Part shown: positions 1 to 10,627 of the stretch, piece after piece
How positions within the stretch are numbered: the stretch's first letter is position 1
Layout: every line of letters starts with the position of its first letter
DNA from: Adineta vaga
Taxonomy: Eukaryota > Rotifera
Assembly (NCBI GenBank): GCA_021613535.1
Contig: CP075493.1
Span: 6,262,001-6,326,000 of the forward strand
DNA length: 64,000 nucleotides
Direction of reading: 5' to 3'
Position numbers and translations under genes: made by a program
Notes under the pieces: generated by a model
What the model was told of the DNA's origin: nothing
The model's input: the letters and a program-made list of their open reading frames with translations, nothing else
Databases searched by the model: none

Positions 1-950
1 TGAAGGTTATGGTCAAACAGAATGTTGTGGTGTATCAACATGTCAAACATTAGGTGATCCAACTGTTGGAAATATTGGTGTGCCATTACATTGTAATATG
101 ATTAAATTAGCTGATGTACCTGACATGCAATATTATGCAAAGGATAACGTAGGAGAATTATGTATTAAAGGACCAAATGTATTTAAAGGTTATTATCGAG
201 ATGAAGAAAAAACACGAGAAGCTATTGATAGTGACGGATGGTTACATACAGGTGATATTGCTAAATGGACAGCGGTAAGAAAACGAAGTTTTATGAGAGA
301 TTAAAGTAAAATATTTGATGTTTAGACTGGTCAAATTCAAATTGTTGATCGAAAGAAACATATGTTTAAATTAGCTCAAGTATGTAAATATTAACATTGA
401 ATTCGATGTTATTTCTTATTCTCTTATATTTTAGGGAGAATATGTTGCACCAGAACGTATTGAAAATATTTACATTCATAGTAAATATATTGCTCAAGTA
501 TTTGTTTATGGCAATGGTTATAAGGTAAAATAGATGAAATGATTTGTTTTGATTCTTTATTGGTATTTTCATTGTCTAGAGTTATACAGTAGCTATTATT
601 GTACCTGATGCTGAAGTACTTGAAAAATATGCACGAGAAAAGAATATTTCAAGTGATATGACAGAATTATGCAAGAAAAAAGAAATCAAAGATTTAATCG
701 TTCGTGATATGAAACAATTGGAAAAAGAAAATTCATTGAAAGGTTTCGAAATGGTAAGTTATTTTTATTGCTTGATGAATTGTTCATAGTTAGTTTTGTT
801 GTACATTTCTAGGTTAAAGATATCTATCTTCATCCAGAACAATTTTCAGTTGAAAACAATCTTTTAACACCAACAATGAAAACTAAACGACCTGAATTAG
901 GCAAATATTTTGAAAAAGAAATCGAAGAAATGTATCAAAATATTGAATAA
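1..950 (+). CDS. Long-chain-fatty-acid--CoA ligase, C-terminal part (5' end outside window)
   Basis: Activates long-chain fatty acids to acyl-CoA (ATP to AMP + PPi), normally at ER, outer mitochondrial or peroxisomal membranes. Only the C-terminal third is here. Five exons fit in frame: 1-274, 326-379, 435-524, 580-753, 813-950, stop TAA. Motifs seen: the AMP-binding EGYGQTE near the first codons, the GELCIKGP...GYY segment, GWLHTGDIA, then DRKKHMFKLAQGEYVAPE, which is the ACSL fatty-acid signature and ACSL gate region. The end TPTMKTKRPELGKYF carries the conserved TxTxKxKR lysine region. This order and spacing match animal ACSL proteins rather than ACSS or ACSF. Introns are 51-59 nt with GT-AG ends. 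Which ACSL paralogue it is cannot be told from this fragment. Confidence 0.93.
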
Positions 951-1910
951 GATATTTCTTATACATTTTCTCATCTTTCCAGTCAGATATTGTATTCATC
1001 GAAAATATGAATATCAACTTTTCTTTCTCTTTTGTTTACGTAAAAAATTTTCCATATTTGTTTTATTCCATATATATGTGTGTGTGTGTGTGTGTATTTC
1101 AGGCGATATTATTATTTGCTCATTCTTCTCTAAGTATCATTTGATATGACTACATTGAATCTCGAAATAACTGTTTCTTTACTTTTGTCTTTTGTGTAAT
1201 CAACAGATGATCTTGGAGAATGAACTATGGAGATGTTTTTTTTTGGTTATTTGTTTCTTTATTCTCTTGTTTTTGGTTTTATTCTATGTGTGAGGGTGAT
1301 GTTTTTTTATATTTTTAACGTAACATATATGTTTCATCATGTTTGAAAAAAAATCAAGAAAATAAAATAAAAAAGGGTAACTACCATTTAATTAGATTGA
1401 TGTTGACAAACTCTAAAATGACAGATTCAAACAGACAAGTTTTACTAATTGACTGTAGAAATTGCGTGTTATTCACTTGAATCGGTAGTTGATATTCTTT
1501 AATTTTACATTATTACCATCTGTTTTTCAGTTATATAAAAGCTATTGAAGATCCATTCGAACATTTAAAACTTTTTTTCGATTAATTTTGAAACCTGACG
1601 AGAAACAATTGACAAATATGCAAAAAATTCTCTTAATTCTTTCTTCTACTTCAATGCCATTGATTCGTTTAATTATATAATTGATAGTCATTGTCTATCA
1701 TCAACTGCCATCTATCGTGTCAATGGATATGATTTGTTTGTTTTGAACAGCTGTATTCAAATGTACATTGTTCTTAGACTGAGAACAATATTTTCTCATT
1801 TGATTGATCTTTTCTTCTTTTGAATGGAATTAAATTATTCTTGCTTTTTGATATAATTTAGATAATAGATTCTATTTTTTTTTTGTTTAAACCGGTGTAC
1901 AAAACAGCAA
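951..1910. other. Intergenic, 3' UTR of the acyl-CoA ligase gene and upstream region of the next gene
   Basis: No coding exon recognised. A (TG)n microsatellite lies at about 1074-1096. AATAAA-type motifs around 1360-1370 are candidate poly(A) signals for the upstream gene. The rest is AT-rich with T-tracts. Confidence 0.6.
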
Positions 1911-2700
1911 ATGATGGATACAAATCGTGTAAATCTTTCGGCAAAAGATGAAGCTTTATTAATCTTAGAATATTTGGAGAATGAACAGATGTCGAAAACA
2001 TTTTTAAATTTTCTTGATGAAAATCAACATCTCACTCAATTACGTGAACGTCTCTACACTAATTATGAAAATCCCGATCGATATTTTATCGAAACGGAAC
2101 AAGAAGTGATTGATTTTCAAAAATTTTTTAATTTATCAAAACAGAATGGTGCGTATAAATCAAGAATTACATTTGTTTAGGGAAGAAATTGTTCAATTTT
2201 ATTTAGAACGTCTTGACCAAACTTTTTTATCTTCCCAAATCGATACTAATAATCCTAATGATTTATTTTTTGATGATGATTTTTTAAATGTTAATCTCAA
2301 TGATTTAATTAGTCAAACGCCGCCAATGGATTATCCACATGAACTACCAGATACACCCGTACCATCTGTTCCACCTGTATCTATAAATGAGAATGATGAT
2401 TTTAATTCTGCACTTGAACAATTATTTGCTATGCAACATGAACCATTAGCTACACCACCACATCAAATCGTTCAAATCGTATCTGAAACAAATCCTAAAC
2501 CATCATTTACGAAATGTATTGTAGTGACACAAGATTTTCTACAATCGATGTATACCCAACAAGCACCGCAATCAACAATCACAAGTAATAATCTAAGTTC
2601 GGTTCTTCGACCAAAACGTCGCCGACGACGATTGAAAGCTGGCAAAGAAAATTATCATCAACAACGAAAAATCATGCCGAGAACACCACCCGATCATTAA
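1911..2700 (+). CDS. Small LisH-like acidic/basic protein, function unknown
   Basis: Not recognised with certainty. The N-terminal 40 residues (KDEALLILEYLENEQMSKT, then LNFLDENQHL) look like a LisH dimerisation motif, as in NPAT-like nuclear proteins. The middle is acidic and proline-rich. The C-terminus has a basic cluster, RPKRRRRRLKAGKEN, that looks like a nuclear localisation signal. Two reading frames must be joined by a tiny intron. A GT-AG intron at 2153-2180 (28 nt, phase 2) gives a 253-aa protein. A 37-nt intron at 2149-2185 also restores frame. The TAG that would close the first frame is itself the acceptor of the 28-nt intron. The alternative is a frameshift or two overlapping genes. 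Flanks: 960 nt after the ligase gene, 1.57 kb before the U-box cluster. Confidence 0.6.
2153..2180 (+). other. Candidate ultra-short intron (28 nt)
   Basis: Begins GTATAA and ends TTTGTTTAG. Removing it joins an LisH-like N-terminus to an acidic C-terminal half in frame. It is about half the size of the other introns in the window. Confidence 0.45.
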
Positions 2701-4268
2701 TAGTAAAATGAGATACATTTTTCTCCATCTATTTGTTTGTTTGTTTTTCTTTCTTTCTTTATCTCAAGTTGTAACTATTCTTTGACTTTATTTTTTTTGT
2801 TTGCTTATTTGCTCTTCGCTCTTTAAAACAACTTCGTCGCAGATAAAACCAAACGATTCTCGTTTTTCTTTTTTGTATTTTCAACATTGACTTACGTTGC
2901 ACGTTCAGATATGATTGAGAGGGAAAAAATACGATATATTTGTTACATTTTTAAAGTTAATTCATTAGATAGATATATATACATATGCATTTATTTTTCT
3001 TTGTCGATTTGATCATCAGTTATTATTAAACGAAGTATGTCTATTTTTGTTATATCATATTTCTTTCACTATTTTCTGAATTCTAGTTACTATATTCATT
3101 GTTCGGACATAGAATTAGTATCTATGCAAATAACTTCAAAGATTGACTCAAATTGAAATTCTAGTTTACAAAATGTATGTTTTTGACATGAATGGATTTG
3201 CATATAGTTTTCATACATAGCTAATCCTATAATATTATCAGTATAAAATCATAGCCTGGATTTAGATCGTAACAATTCTTTCAGTTTTTATATCATCGAG
3301 AGCAAACTGTGAATATAGTTTCTAAACATAGTACAAGCATTTGCTATATGAACACGGAAGTCTGGTTTATTACTGATATTATTTGTTTCATATATAATTC
3401 TTGATGGTTTGAAATCTTTTTAATTATCAACCGTGATATTTGCGAACAACATCACTTATATGATAACAGAAAATAAAACAATAAAGTTCGTCTTGTTTTT
3501 TATCGTCAATTGTCAAATATTTTGTTATGAAAAAATAAATATTTTACTAACATATTGTTATGTTTTACTTCTATGGAGAGAATGAATCAAATATCTGGAA
3601 TTTGTAAACTTATCTCACTATCTCCACGTAAAAAATTGCATAAAATGAAAGAAAATCATAACGGACAACAGAAAAGTGTCTGTGCTCTGAGAAACAACAT
3701 TGTCTTTGGACTATCGGTACATTATTCTTAATGTTAAATGATATAATGTGAAAAATCGTTTACATTTTTCAGAACACTCGTGAAATTTCATTGGTTTTCG
3801 CACATTCCAGTAGATTTTAATCAAACAAGTCAACAACTTTCAAATGCATACATTTTCAATTCTAAGAAAATGTAAATATAAAATACATACATTTTCTTTC
3901 TTTTCTCAAACGTAAATCATCGTCAATTTATGTAAAAAAAAGTAAAGAAAAAATATTATTTTATTCTTTCTTTTCTTCCTTTTTTCCTTCGACGACCTAC
4001 GCGCTATACTATCAAGTATTTAAATCACAAGCCTAGTTGAATAATAAGTAATATCATTAACTATTGACTGCGCTTATCATTTTATTACCTAGCTTCTTAC
4101 TTCACCTGTACATTCAACGACTAACGAAAAAAAACCCCGACGCAATCATTGGGTGCGTTGATTATTTACCATGCTTCAATTTTTATCGAAGTTAAAGTGC
4201 GAGGATTAATCATGTGATTCGTATTAATTAGTTTATTTTTATGGTTTAGAAGACACAAAGAATCGTCT
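2701..4268. other. Intergenic region, AT-rich
   Basis: No coding exon or RNA gene recognised in 1.57 kb. Several T-tracts and AATAAA-like motifs (for example near 3470-3540) are present. A TTTAG lies 18 nt upstream of the next start codon (about 4246-4250) and may be a 5' UTR or trans-splice acceptor. Confidence 0.5.
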
Positions 4269-5685
4269 ATGGAAGAAATACCGTCGACACCAGGTGTAAG
4301 TTTACCAGTAATTAACGATGAAGTTCAAGGAGCAGCATTATTCGATCAAACAGCTTTGTTTATGGAAGCATACGATTGTGCTAAAAATAATAATCAATGG
4401 AATAAAGTTACCGCAGCAATATCAAATCATCCTGATTGGTTAACACGTATTCCTCAAGGTTCAGTTCATAGATTATCGAAATAAAGACAAAATTTTATAA
4501 ATGTTGTTTTTCTTTTGAAAGGTCGCCGTTGGACAATGTTACATCAGATTGTCTTTTGTGGAAATGTTCCGCATTTAAATGAGATTCTTGCTTTTCAAAT
4601 ATCCAACGATGAATTTCGTCTTCTATGTAAATCGTTAGATGATAAAACAGTTCGTGAAGTTGCAGCTGAACGTGCACATCTCTATCCTCAAATGTTACGA
4701 CGTATTGAACGTCTTGTTGCGATTGATCAGTTATTAAATAATGCTCGTGATGAAAAATGGGAATTAGTAAAACAATTTCTTCGTCAACAACCTGATATTG
4801 TTAATGAAAAACCACCCTATAGAAAGTATTATTTAGCACATTATCTAGCATCAACAGGTCAATTGGGTATGTTTATTGAATTAAGTAATATATGTGAAAT
4901 AAAACTTGATTTAATTGCTGATCATAAAACGGTTAATCGAGTTGCACGTGAAAATAATTTTATTGAATTTGCTCAATATATTGAAGCTCTTTGTCCGAAT
5001 ATAAATGAAATCACAGAAAATAGTACTACAACAACACAATTATCATCTGATCCAGATTCACCAAATGTAACTGATCAAATCTATCTTAGTCATGGATTTA
5101 ATGATAATCCAGGTATGATGATATTTTCAATGAATTTCAATTCATTCGGTAATATATTTTTTTTATCATCGAATAATCATGTAATTAGTATTCATCATCT
5201 TCTAGAAGGTAATACTGATTTTTATCAAGATCAATATCCAACAACGACAGCATCGAATATTGGAAATGATAAAAAAGTCAATGAAAATATACTACCAAAA
5301 ATGACTGAAGAAGAACAAATACAATATGAAAAAACAGTAATCGAAAATATGAAGAAATGTTCTGCCGATAGTTTTCTTAATTCAGCAGTTACATGTTGTA
5401 TTACGAAAGCAATTCTAAGAGATCCAGGTAAGAGATTAACATGTTTATATCAATTCTATTTGTATTTGTTTAGTATTAGCTGCTGATGGTTTTACTTATG
5501 AACGTGAAGCGATTTTGAATTGGTTTGAACAATCTAATCGAAGTCCCATGACAAATCAAGAACTTGAAAACAAAGAATTAAAACCTAATCATGCTATTAG
5601 ATCGATTTTACAATCACTTGCTGAAACACATAAAAAAGGAAAACAATCATATGACGAATCTTCAATCAATGATAATACAAAGTAG
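4269..5685 (+). CDS. U-box protein A (first of three tandem paralogues)
   Basis: Likely E3 ubiquitin ligase. The C-terminal U-box reads TCCITKAILRDP then LAADGFTYEREAILNWF, the typical DPVxAxDGxTYER signature. The N-terminal 200 residues contain ankyrin-like GN.....LLA.. helices (LHQIVFCGNVPHLNEILAF and a second weaker copy) shared with the two downstream genes. Exons: 4269-4458, 4522-5112, 5206-5427, 5474-5685. The segment 5113-5205 is 93 nt, has GT-AG ends and no in-frame stop. Retaining it would insert 31 hydrophobic residues that the paralogues lack, so I treat it as an intron. Protein about 404 aa spliced, 435 aa if retained. The last intron splits DP|V inside the U-box. Partner E2 and substrates unknown. 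Confidence 0.82.
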
Positions 5686-5834
5686 TCATTTAGTGTTTCG
5701 AACTTGTCTCGATATTTTTTTGCTTGTTGTGTATTTGAAATTTTCAACAATATTTCATTGTGTCTATGATTTTCTTTTTACAATACAAGAATACAACTTT
5801 CTCATGTTGTTTATCTTCAGATTTGTAGACAATT

Positions 5835-6942
5835 ATGGATAGTGTTCTAAGTCTTCAGGAAGCTATCGAAAATGCCAAACAATTTCAAAATTTTCAAGCT
5901 GTTTTTATGGCTGTTACTCTTCATCCGGAATGGTTAGTTGAGATTCCGGAAAATCGAAAATGGCCTATTCTTTATCATGTTGTATATTCTGGTAATACAG
6001 ATGAACTTGATCGATTACTTGCATTACAAAAGATGAATAAAAATTTTCGTTTATGTTATGAAACACCATCGAGAGAAACAGTATTCACTGTGGCTAAAAC
6101 ACGTCCTCAAAATACACGAATGTTAGAACGTATTGAACGTTTAATTAAACTCGATGAAATGTTAAATTATGCGAAAGATTGTGAATGGGATCGATGTTAT
6201 GAGATTGTTAAAGAGAATCCGAGTTATAAAAATGAAAAACCACCGTATCGTCGATTTTATTTAATTCATCATATTGCATATGCGAAGGATAGTATCGAAC
6301 AATTTGAACGATTTAAACAAATTGATGACTTCCCAATGGATATGACATTGAGAGCTGATCGAAAAAAAATCAATGTAATTGCACGTGAAGAAGGCCATGA
6401 GGAATTCGCCGAGTATCTTGAACAACAATATTCGCAATTTTTCGATGATGACGATGATGATGATCAATTATATGAACCATCTGAACAAGCAAGACAACAT
6501 ACCGAACATGTACATCTTCTTATGGAGCAACGGAATGTTTTCTCAGAGAGTAATGTTGTCTGGGAACCAGCTATAAAAAAACAAAATCGAAAAGAAATAG
6601 ATGATGAAGTGCGAAAACAACAAGAACAAAATAAACCACGCAGTATTCCTAGAATTCTTACTGAACATCCGATAGAACATATTCGTAGTCTTCTAACATG
6701 TTCTCTTACAAAAGCCATCGTTACTGATCCTGGTACGTATGAATATTCTATTGATGGGATATTTTTTTAAATCTATTATTCTAGTCGTTGCTGCTGATGG
6801 CTTTACATATGAACGTTCAGCTATTGAAAATTGGATGAAAAAGAATGATTATTCACCCATGACACATGAAAAATTTGCTCATACTAATTTAAATCCAAAT
6901 TATGTAGTTAAACAAATTCTTCATAGTATTACTCAGAAATGA
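5835..6942 (+). CDS. U-box protein B (second tandem paralogue)
   Basis: Same architecture as the gene 150 nt upstream. The N-terminal half has ankyrin-like repeats (RKWPILYHVVYSGNTDELDR, NEKPPYRRFYLIHHIAYAKD). An acidic linker follows, with a run of seven Asp at about residue 208. A C-terminal U-box reads VVAADGFTYERSAIENWM. Exons 5835-6732 and 6785-6942; the intron falls at the same DP|V position and phase as in gene A, showing common ancestry. 351 aa. TTCAG at about 5816-5820 precedes the ATG by 14 nt. A poly(A) signal lies at 6994. Expected role: E3 ligase with N-terminal protein-binding repeats; substrate unknown. Confidence 0.85.
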
Positions 6943-7352
6943 TTTTGATTTCACGCGTCTGTGATATGACTTTTGAATGAATTCAATGTTTGAAATAAAT
7001 ATTCTCAGAATGATATTTTATGATTTTAGGTACTATCATTTTTTCTGCATCTATTGCGAATGTCTATTTCTAAAATAGATTCGGTTTAATTGATAGCAAT
7101 TATCGATTGATTCGAAGGCAAATGTAAGCTTGTTTATGTAATATTTATTTTTCAATTAACATTAGTCATTATTTCGATGATTAGAAATATAACATTTGAT
7201 TTATAGAATGTATGAAAGGATAGAATGGAAACAAATCAATGTGAAACTATTTGCTCCCGAAGCATTTTTCTTGTCTCTCATGATGTATGTATCATTCAGT
7301 CTGATTTATTAAATACTATTTTTTATTCTAGATATCAATCGAAAAGATTGTT
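6943..7352. other. Intergenic spacer between U-box genes B and C
   Basis: AT-rich and non-coding. It holds the poly(A) signal of gene B. TTCTAG at about 7326-7331, 21 nt before the next ATG, fits a 5' UTR or trans-splice acceptor. Confidence 0.5.
6994..6999 (+). promoter_or_regulatory. Poly(A) signal AATAAA of U-box gene B
   Basis: Canonical hexamer 52 nt after the stop codon at 6942, before T-rich sequence. Confidence 0.55.
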
Positions 7353-8507
7353 ATGACGTCGACTAATGATAATAACGTAAATAGTCTGCCAACATCACTT
7401 GAAATGATTACTAGTTTAGCGCGTTCAAATCGTGAATGGAATACTGTTTATCAATATATTTCTCGTCATCCAAATGATTTCTTTGTTATCTTACCTGGTC
7501 GTCGATATGCCATTGCTCATCAAGTAGTCTATCATGGAAATGTTGCTTTTTTCAAATGTTTTCTTGCTCTTTTTTCTGCAAATCAAATCAATCTTGATTG
7601 TAAAACGAATGACGATAAAACCTTTCTCGATATAGCTAGAGAAAAACAAACGATTTATCCAGATATGTACACCTATGTTGAATATTTGTACGCATACAAT
7701 CAATTAATTAATGAAGTACGAAATCAAAATTGGTCTTCGATCATTGGTATGCTCAATGAAAATAATCAATTAATCAATCAAAAACCACCTCATATATCAT
7801 GTTTTCTCTTACATTACATAGTTGAATATGGTAACGCACAAGTTCTAGAAGATTTATTAAATCAATTTCGTTTTCAAACAAATGTAAAAAATAGTGACGA
7901 TGAAACTCCATTAGATATGGCAACTAGATTGTGTAAACATGATATGTGTTCTATATTGCACGCTAAAACAAACATTCAATCGCAGTCTCATCCTAATCAA
8001 TCAAAATCCTTGTTTTGTTTACCTATTGAACCTGCACATTGTCACTCATCGAAATTGTCCTTACCAACAGCTCAATTATCTGAAAATGAATGTGACAATT
8101 TAGCACAAAATGTTAAACGAGACAGTCGAAGTATGAAGGAAACACGAAGTGTTTCTGATGTTGCTTTGAATCAGTCACGTCCACTTTGTCTAGGATCAAT
8201 TCAACATCGATTTACTAGAAAATCGATTATTAGCGAAGAATCTTGGTCTGATGAAGATTCTTCATCATCATCAACAACAAAATCCTCTTTATCAAATCAA
8301 GAATTAATGAAAACTTTAATATGTCCTTTAACAGATAAAATCTTTGTGGATCCAGTTATTGCTAATGATGGTTATACCTACGAACGTACCGCTATTCTTG
8401 ATTGGGTTAATAAATACCATACATCACCAAAGACGAATGTAGCTATGGATGCAACATTTACAGATAATAAAGAAATAAAAAACATTATACAATCAATGCG
8501 CAGCTAA
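7353..8507 (+). CDS. U-box protein C (third tandem paralogue, intronless)
   Basis: 384 aa in one uninterrupted frame. N-terminal ankyrin-like repeats (AIAHQVVYHGNVAFFKCFLA, LLHYIVEYGNAQVLEDLL, DETPLDMATRL) line up with genes A and B. A Ser-rich linker precedes the C-terminal U-box LICPLTDKIFVDPVIANDGYTYERTAILDWV. Unlike A and B there is no intron at the DP|V position, so either C lost it or A and B share a later gain. C is the most divergent copy but has the best-preserved ICPLT...DPV U-box start. Likely E3 ubiquitin ligase; substrate unknown. Confidence 0.86.
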   Translation: MTSTNDNNVNSLPTSLEMITSLARSNREWNTVYQYISRHPNDFFVILPGRRYAIAHQVVYHGNVAFFKCFLALFSANQINLDCKTNDDKTFLDIAREKQTIYPDMYTYVEYLYAYNQLINEVRNQNWSSIIGMLNENNQLINQKPPHISCFLLHYIVEYGNAQVLEDLLNQFRFQTNVKNSDDETPLDMATRLCKHDMCSILHAKTNIQSQSHPNQSKSLFCLPIEPAHCHSSKLSLPTAQLSENECDNLAQNVKRDSRSMKETRSVSDVALNQSRPLCLGSIQHRFTRKSIISEESWSDEDSSSSSTTKSSLSNQELMKTLICPLTDKIFVDPVIANDGYTYERTAILDWVNKYHTSPKTNVAMDATFTDNKEIKNIIQSMRS

Positions 8508-8818
8508 TGTTAACATTTGCAATGCGTCAATAAGTATCTGTGATTATATTTTTAGAGACAAAGAAGAGTCATCTAATACTCAAGACTATATAGTGTCGTT
8601 TCTTTTTGATTTTGTTTATCTTAAAAGTTAATTCATAGTGATTCTAAGAGAATGTCTAACATATTTTTATAAGCTTCTTTTTTATTTAAAAACGATAGAA
8701 GACGTCCTTAACACATGGTCTTTATGTCTGAGTATTTACAACTGAAATGTTGATATTCCGAAGAGATACATTTGATTGTCCTAAATCGGATAAGCAAGAG
8801 TGTTGAAAACTCTATCGT
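8508..8818. other. Convergent intergenic region
   Basis: 311 nt between the stop of U-box gene C (+) and the stop of the homeobox gene (-). AT-rich; presumed 3' UTRs of both. Confidence 0.5.
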
Positions 8819-9369
8819 TTAATATGTTGGATAATAATCATAAACAGTCGGCGATACCCATGGCCAATTCGTTGGAGATGGTATTGGTGGTATTTGAGTA
8901 TTTGCATAAGACTGTGATTGCATTGAAAGTGCTCGTTGTTCGAGTTCATCTGCTAGATGAATTTTTTGAGGTTCATTCCATAATGTTGAATATGGTTGAG
9001 TTTGATTTCGAATTAAATAACGTTTTGCACGTTTTGGATGTGTATTTTGTGTACGATTTCGTTTATTCGAAAACCATGCCTTCACTTGCGATTCTTTGAT
9101 TTCACCATTTGTTGCTAGATAATCCAAGTCATTTCGATTTGGATATGGATTATCTTCATTAGCGTCAAACCAAGCATTCATTAAACGAACAGCTTTTTCT
9201 GGTAATTGTTTGCTAGGTTTTGTTATGGAACGTTGGGTTCGATTTGTAGTATTCACTGTCACAGTTGTTTCATTCTAAAGACAAACAAGAGGTTTTTCAA
9301 AATAGATTTTTCATCTTTTCTTACTTTGTTATCATTTGAGAATTGTTGATCATTGTACGATGAAAACAT
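8819..9369 (-). CDS. TALE-like homeodomain transcription factor
   Basis: Exon 1 9369-9325 (15 codons from ATG) and exon 2 9274-8819, joined by a 50-nt GT-AG intron in phase 0; 166 aa. The homeodomain (about residues 30-95) reads LPEKAVRLMNAWFDANEDNPYP in helix 1 and loop, and ESQVKAWFSNKRNR in helix 3. NPYP between helices 1 and 2 is the TALE three-residue loop extension signature. W48, F49, N51 and R53 are kept, but position 50 is Ser rather than the usual TALE Ile/Ala. No PBC, MEIS or IRO box is visible, so the family cannot be assigned beyond TALE-like. Expected to be a nuclear DNA-binding protein. It is divergently arranged with the coiled-coil gene starting at 9637. Confidence 0.8.
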
Positions 9370-9636
9370 GATGATAGAATTATTTACTTGTTGAATGAAA
9401 TTTTCAATGTATCTTCACGCATCTATATATCAATTCAAAAATATATCTATTGATTTTTTTCTCATTGATTTCGTCCAACCAAAATGATTACTCATGGTGA
9501 CGAAATTATTAGATGCGCACCACATTAATTGATATCTCGAATGAAGCATGGAACTGATAGAAAATTTATTCTTTTCTCTACGAAACAATTAGACCAATGT
9601 AATTATGTGTTAATCTCTTGCTCATTTTTAGATACG

Positions 9637-10627
9637 ATGCAGGAACAGTCGCAAGATTTTGACCAAATTCGTGAACAATTGATTGTTTTACGAAAAGAAA
9701 ATCATCAGTTAAAATTATACATAACTGCAAATGAACAACAACAAAAGATGCAATTGAAAGAGTATGAAGATGAATTAGAAAAATTACAAAATTTATTAAA
9801 TGATGCACGATTACGATTGACCGAAGGAAGTGAAATGATTAGAAAATTACAACAACATTTAAAAATTTGCCGAGAAAAAGTTGAATAAATTCACGTTTTT
9901 TTGATAAACAGATACAAGTCTATTTTTCCATTTTTAGTTATCAGAAAAATCGAAATTGATTGTTGCAAAAGACGAAAGACTTCACGATTGTCAATTACAT
10001 ATTCATCAACTCAATGATATGATAAAACAATCATTAAATGTAAGTCAAAGAACCTTACTGTATACCAAATATTATTCTGATTTACAAGTTACCATGATCT
10101 ACGACCTCTTTACTTCCTGTCTATTTATAGCTTGAGTTCAAACTAATCAACATGATTGATAGGATCATACTTTTCATAATTCTTTCAAAAAATAATCGTC
10201 AAATTTTATTCCGAAAATGGATAATTAATATGTTCTGTTGAGTTTTCTCTTTTTAAATAGATTAGAAATCATACCTACTTGTTAAGAATTCTTTTCTTCA
10301 TGGAAAAAGGTCAGATCAAAAGAGCATGAAGTTTCGATTTTATTTCTACCTTGTTCATTTTCCAGGTACTATCTAATTTAAACTAGAATCGAGTGTAAAT
10401 AGCCGAAAAGAAATCATTGGTTAGATCTTTTGTTTTAGTTTTCTCAACGACAGAAAATTGATGTAGCAATACAAACATCACCAGGACTTTCAACGCCACG
10501 TCGTACTGTTCGATTCAATCTTGATAAAGAAAAGTTTGTAATTGATTTATTCTTTCTAGTTTTGATATCATTTGATCTATTTAGTTGTCCAATTGATGCA
10601 AAATATTTTCAATCAACAAATCAATGA
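9637..10627 (+). CDS. Small coiled-coil protein, unrecognised
   Basis: Exons 9637-9879, 9938-10039 and 10439-10627 join in phase 0, giving 177 aa. The first two exons are almost entirely heptad-type coiled coil rich in Gln, Glu, Lys and Leu (for example IREQLIVLRKENHQLKLYI). The C-terminus has a conserved-looking TPRRTVRFNLDKEK motif. The first donor is GTTGAA, weak but the only frame-consistent one. The last intron (399 nt) is longer than usual, and the final 25 residues may be intronic. TTTTTAG lies six nt before the chosen ATG; an in-frame ATG at 9541 could start a longer form. Possibly a centrosomal or ciliary protein, but I cannot name it. Confidence 0.55.

Noticed and set aside
8800-9099. 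Plus-strand frame opposite the homeobox gene
   Set aside because: Antisense shadow of the homeodomain exon.
9262-9262. GTG as start of the homeodomain protein
   Set aside because: A 45-nt upstream exon with ATG and clean GT-AG splicing gives a conventional start at 9369.
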